Below, one piece after another: positions 62,474 to 62,502 of a stretch of DNA of 62,502 bases. The stretch comes from Lachnospiraceae bacterium (GTDB lineage Bacteria; Bacillota; Clostridia; Lachnospirales; Lachnospiraceae). The first letter of the stretch is position 1, and each line of letters begins with the position of its first letter. Location: contig JAGBLN010000033.1 in assembly GCA_017635395.1 (NCBI GenBank), positions 1 through 62,502 of the forward strand. Reading direction: 5' to 3'. Both the position numbers and the translations under genes were made by a program. The notes beneath the pieces were generated by a model that saw only the letters and a list, made by a program, of their open reading frames with translations, had not been told where the DNA came from and did not search any database.

Positions 62474-62502
62474 ATGAATAATACCACAGTTTACGTAGGA
62501 AT
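62474..62502 (+). CDS. Start of a gene cut off by the window end
   Basis: AAAGGAGG (62460-62467) precedes an ATG at 62474, and the nine codons MNNTTVYVG are visible. This is too short to identify. A trp gene would fit the context, but the separate promoter leaves other options open. Confidence 0.5.

Noticed and set aside
1-62502. CRISPR arrays, prophage, insertion sequences, tRNA or rRNA
   Set aside because: No regularly spaced repeats, transposase or integrase genes, phage genes, or tRNA cloverleafs were seen on reading both strands.

Overview
The window looks like chromosomal DNA of an anaerobic, flagellated Firmicute, most likely of the Lachnospiraceae (Clostridia). Supporting signs are moderate GC, strong AAGGAGG ribosome-binding sites, a FabK-type fatty acid cluster with fused carboxyltransferase subunits, a tryptophan T-box leader, Firmicute-style flagellin/FliS, and several NlpA/MetNI sulfur amino-acid importers. 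Nearly all genes are on the + strand; only a MATE transporter is on the - strand. No phage, insertion sequence, CRISPR, rRNA or tRNA was found. The genus assignment is inference.

Layout: (1) 0.2-3.5 kb: a secreted SIMPL-domain protein and a copper P-type ATPase that lacks its nucleotide-binding domain and carries a C-terminal CopZ-like domain with its own internal ribosome-binding site. (2) 3.6-12 kb: type II fatty acid synthesis, acpP-fabK-fabD-fabG-fabF-fabZ-accDA-fabH, closed by a MarR regulator (FabT-like). Three TTGA-N3-TCAA boxes lie at the acpP promoter. (3) 12-12.3 kb: a 260-nt foldback element and a terminator. (4) 12.4-17.2 kb: a FliK-like protein, flagellin and FliS. (5) 17.7-24.4 kb: an unrecognised 1812-residue charged protein and a GNAT-like protein. 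(6) 24.6-32.6 kb: a signalling locus, with a giant hybrid histidine kinase and an HD-GYP phosphodiesterase that share an N-terminal S-component-like membrane domain and flank a double-receiver protein. (7) 32.7-36.3 kb: a MacA/MacB-type efflux system; 36.5-37.4 kb: a DegV protein. (8) 37.6-57.4 kb: a large sulfur amino-acid region with two paralogous LysR regulators, metY-cysK, an SGNH hydrolase, mccB (frameshifted)-mccA-methyltransferase, and two metQ/metN/metI transporters with accessory enzymes. (9) 57.5-58.9 kb: the MATE transporter. (10) 59-62.3 kb: a tryptophan T-box followed by trpD-trpC-trpF, with a second foldback element between trpD and trpC. The window ends in the first codons of another gene.

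The most striking feature is a two-layer control system in the sulfur region. Four transcription units carry the same tripartite operator (a GTGATAA-like half-site, N7, TTATCAC, N3, a GATAA-like half-site). In all four the -10 element starts exactly 40 nt after the first base of the third element. The inverted pair has the T-N11-A signature of LysR sites, so the two local LysR paralogues are the natural candidates to bind it. Three of these units then run through a short, Cys- and Met-rich leader peptide followed by an intrinsic terminator. In two leaders a 7-8 nt antiterminator segment starts exactly 11 nt after the tandem Cys codons and is perfectly complementary to the terminator's 5' arm. 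This has the architecture of ribosome-stalling, cysteine-sensing transcription attenuation. Poly-cysteine leader peptides are known from mycobacteria; I am not aware of a description in Clostridia, but I could not search.
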